From Tomocerus qinae (Eukaryota; Arthropoda; Collembola; Entomobryomorpha; Tomoceridae): DNA of 64,000 nucleotides. The position numbers and the translations under genes are program-made. Position 1 is the stretch's first letter. Every line of letters begins with the position of its first letter. The notes beneath the pieces are model-generated. The model was not told where the DNA came from and did no database searches. It saw only the letters and a program-made list of their open reading frames with translations. Shown piece after piece: positions 63,065 through 64,000 of this stretch. The stretch spans positions 6,200,001 through 6,264,000 of the forward strand of contig CM034548.1 in assembly GCA_020055645.1 (NCBI GenBank), read 5' to 3'.

Positions 63065-64000
63065 GTGATAGAAAGTGGCAGGAAGAGAAGAAAGTGAACT
63101 TCAGGGAATTTTTCCGTGAGAAAGTCCATGTAAAGTCGTGAATAGGAAGAAGAAAGAGTAACATGCGGTGTTGGTGGGTGGGAGTGTGAGATGATTCTGA
63201 GACTGCTTCATGAAATGGAATGTGAGACGAGACGACTGGCTTAGAGTCGGCTTCTTTCTCGCACAGGCAACTCAAATAATCATTGGCTGGTCAGACCAAA
63301 GCAACTACAGCACCAACCACGTACATCCGAGAAAGTTTCGACTGGAGAAACACAATTTCCCGATAGTATACATTACAGAGCGTATCTAAATGATGCTGAG
63401 CAAAGAAAGGTAAAAAGTAGGTCTGGACTTAAAAGGTATGTAATTGGAAAAGAAAAGGTTGCTTGCGTAACTTGGGAGGAGAGAGAAGTTGGTGGGCACA
63501 AAAACGGGAACTGCCAAAGTCAATGCAGAGCTATTTAAATTTGGACTTTGTTGGTGTTGGAGCGATTTGGACTCTTTTGGTCGAGCTCGGCTGGGCTGGA
63601 CTGAATTCCACGAAATTTCCTCCAGCTCAGTTCCGTGGATTGGTGGGCTTGCCTCCTTTCTCCAGGGCGATCAATGTTACGTACGTTACATGATGTATAC
63701 GGCCAAGCGACACTATACTGAAACTTAACTCGGTTGGGCTGGTTAACTCCGTCCGTCACTTTCCCCGACTGACTTTCCAGTGGGCACAGTCGTGTGTAGC
63801 AAGAGTAGTCGTAGTTGTAGTCGTCTTTCTGAGTAGGTAATAATGAGCATTTAGATCCACCTCCGACTCCGAAATTCATCTGTAGTCAGTTAGGCCAGGG
63901 GCCTGGTAAAAGAAACTTGTTCTCCAGCAGAGCTGCACTAGCAGTAGGATAGGAACCATCCTGGAGTATTACCTATTAGCATGGCATCTACGACTATTTT
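63065..64000. promoter_or_regulatory. Possible MADD 5' UTR exon and promoter area (tentative)
   Basis: On the minus strand a strong donor, TATCAC|GTAAGTCTTC, follows about 200 bases of pyrimidine-rich, less AT-rich sequence (63065-63270). That would suit a non-coding first exon spliced to the acceptor at 47882 in front of the MADD start, about 15 kb away. A TATA-like TTTAAATAG (minus sense) lies at about 63530-63540. Open frames at 63463-63879 on both strands match nothing. No transcript evidence, so this may be unrelated. Confidence 0.25.

Noticed and set aside
63463-63879. Open frames of 76-114 codons on both strands at the right edge
   Set aside because: Three overlapping frames without family resemblance, typical of a less AT-rich segment rather than coding sequence.
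1-64000. CRISPR arrays, prokaryotic operons, rRNA genes
   Set aside because: None present; the window is intron-containing eukaryotic DNA, and the short tandem repeats are microsatellites.

Overview
The window is animal nuclear DNA, most probably from an arthropod. It is AT-rich, its genes are split by GT-AG introns, and the proteins are metazoan (catalase, F-spondin, a DENN-domain Rab3 exchange factor) with protostome-style features such as a Kunitz domain inside the spondin. I could not narrow the species further. All recognised genes lie on the minus strand.

Layout from low to high coordinate: (1) 1084-1137, a first coding exon that looks like a second, truncated catalase gene running off the left edge. 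(2) 2648-5332, a complete five-exon catalase, 501 aa, with all active-site residues at the mammalian positions but no C-terminal peroxisome signal. (3) 10016-14775, a complete nine-exon F-spondin-like gene, 904 aa: signal peptide, Reeler, Spondin-N, four thrombospondin type-1 repeats and a Kunitz domain. (4) 19364-47835, a complete MADD/Rab3-GEP gene of at least 27 coding exons (1853 aa, or 1861 aa with a candidate 24-nt microexon). Each exon was placed by splice sites, reading phase and family homology, and the summed lengths divide by three for all three complete genes. The last three MADD exons are separated from the rest by an intron of about 11 kb. (5) 47.9-64 kb holds no recognisable coding sequence; it contains a foldback element, simple repeats and a possible 5' UTR exon or promoter area.

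The genes do not form a pathway. Catalase removes hydrogen peroxide, the spondin is a secreted matrix/guidance protein, and MADD activates Rab3/Rab27 in vesicle traffic. Notable non-genic items are two foldback (MITE-like) elements at 39891-40108 and 56258-56460, a 16-bp-stem hairpin at 20365-20400, a decayed plus-strand ORF inside a MADD intron at 34321-34859, and AT-rich TTCGAA clusters. I found no wholly new biological system. The least ordinary signals are the MADD microexon, the upstream ORF overlapping the MADD start, the catalase pair with a missing targeting signal, and the foldback elements.
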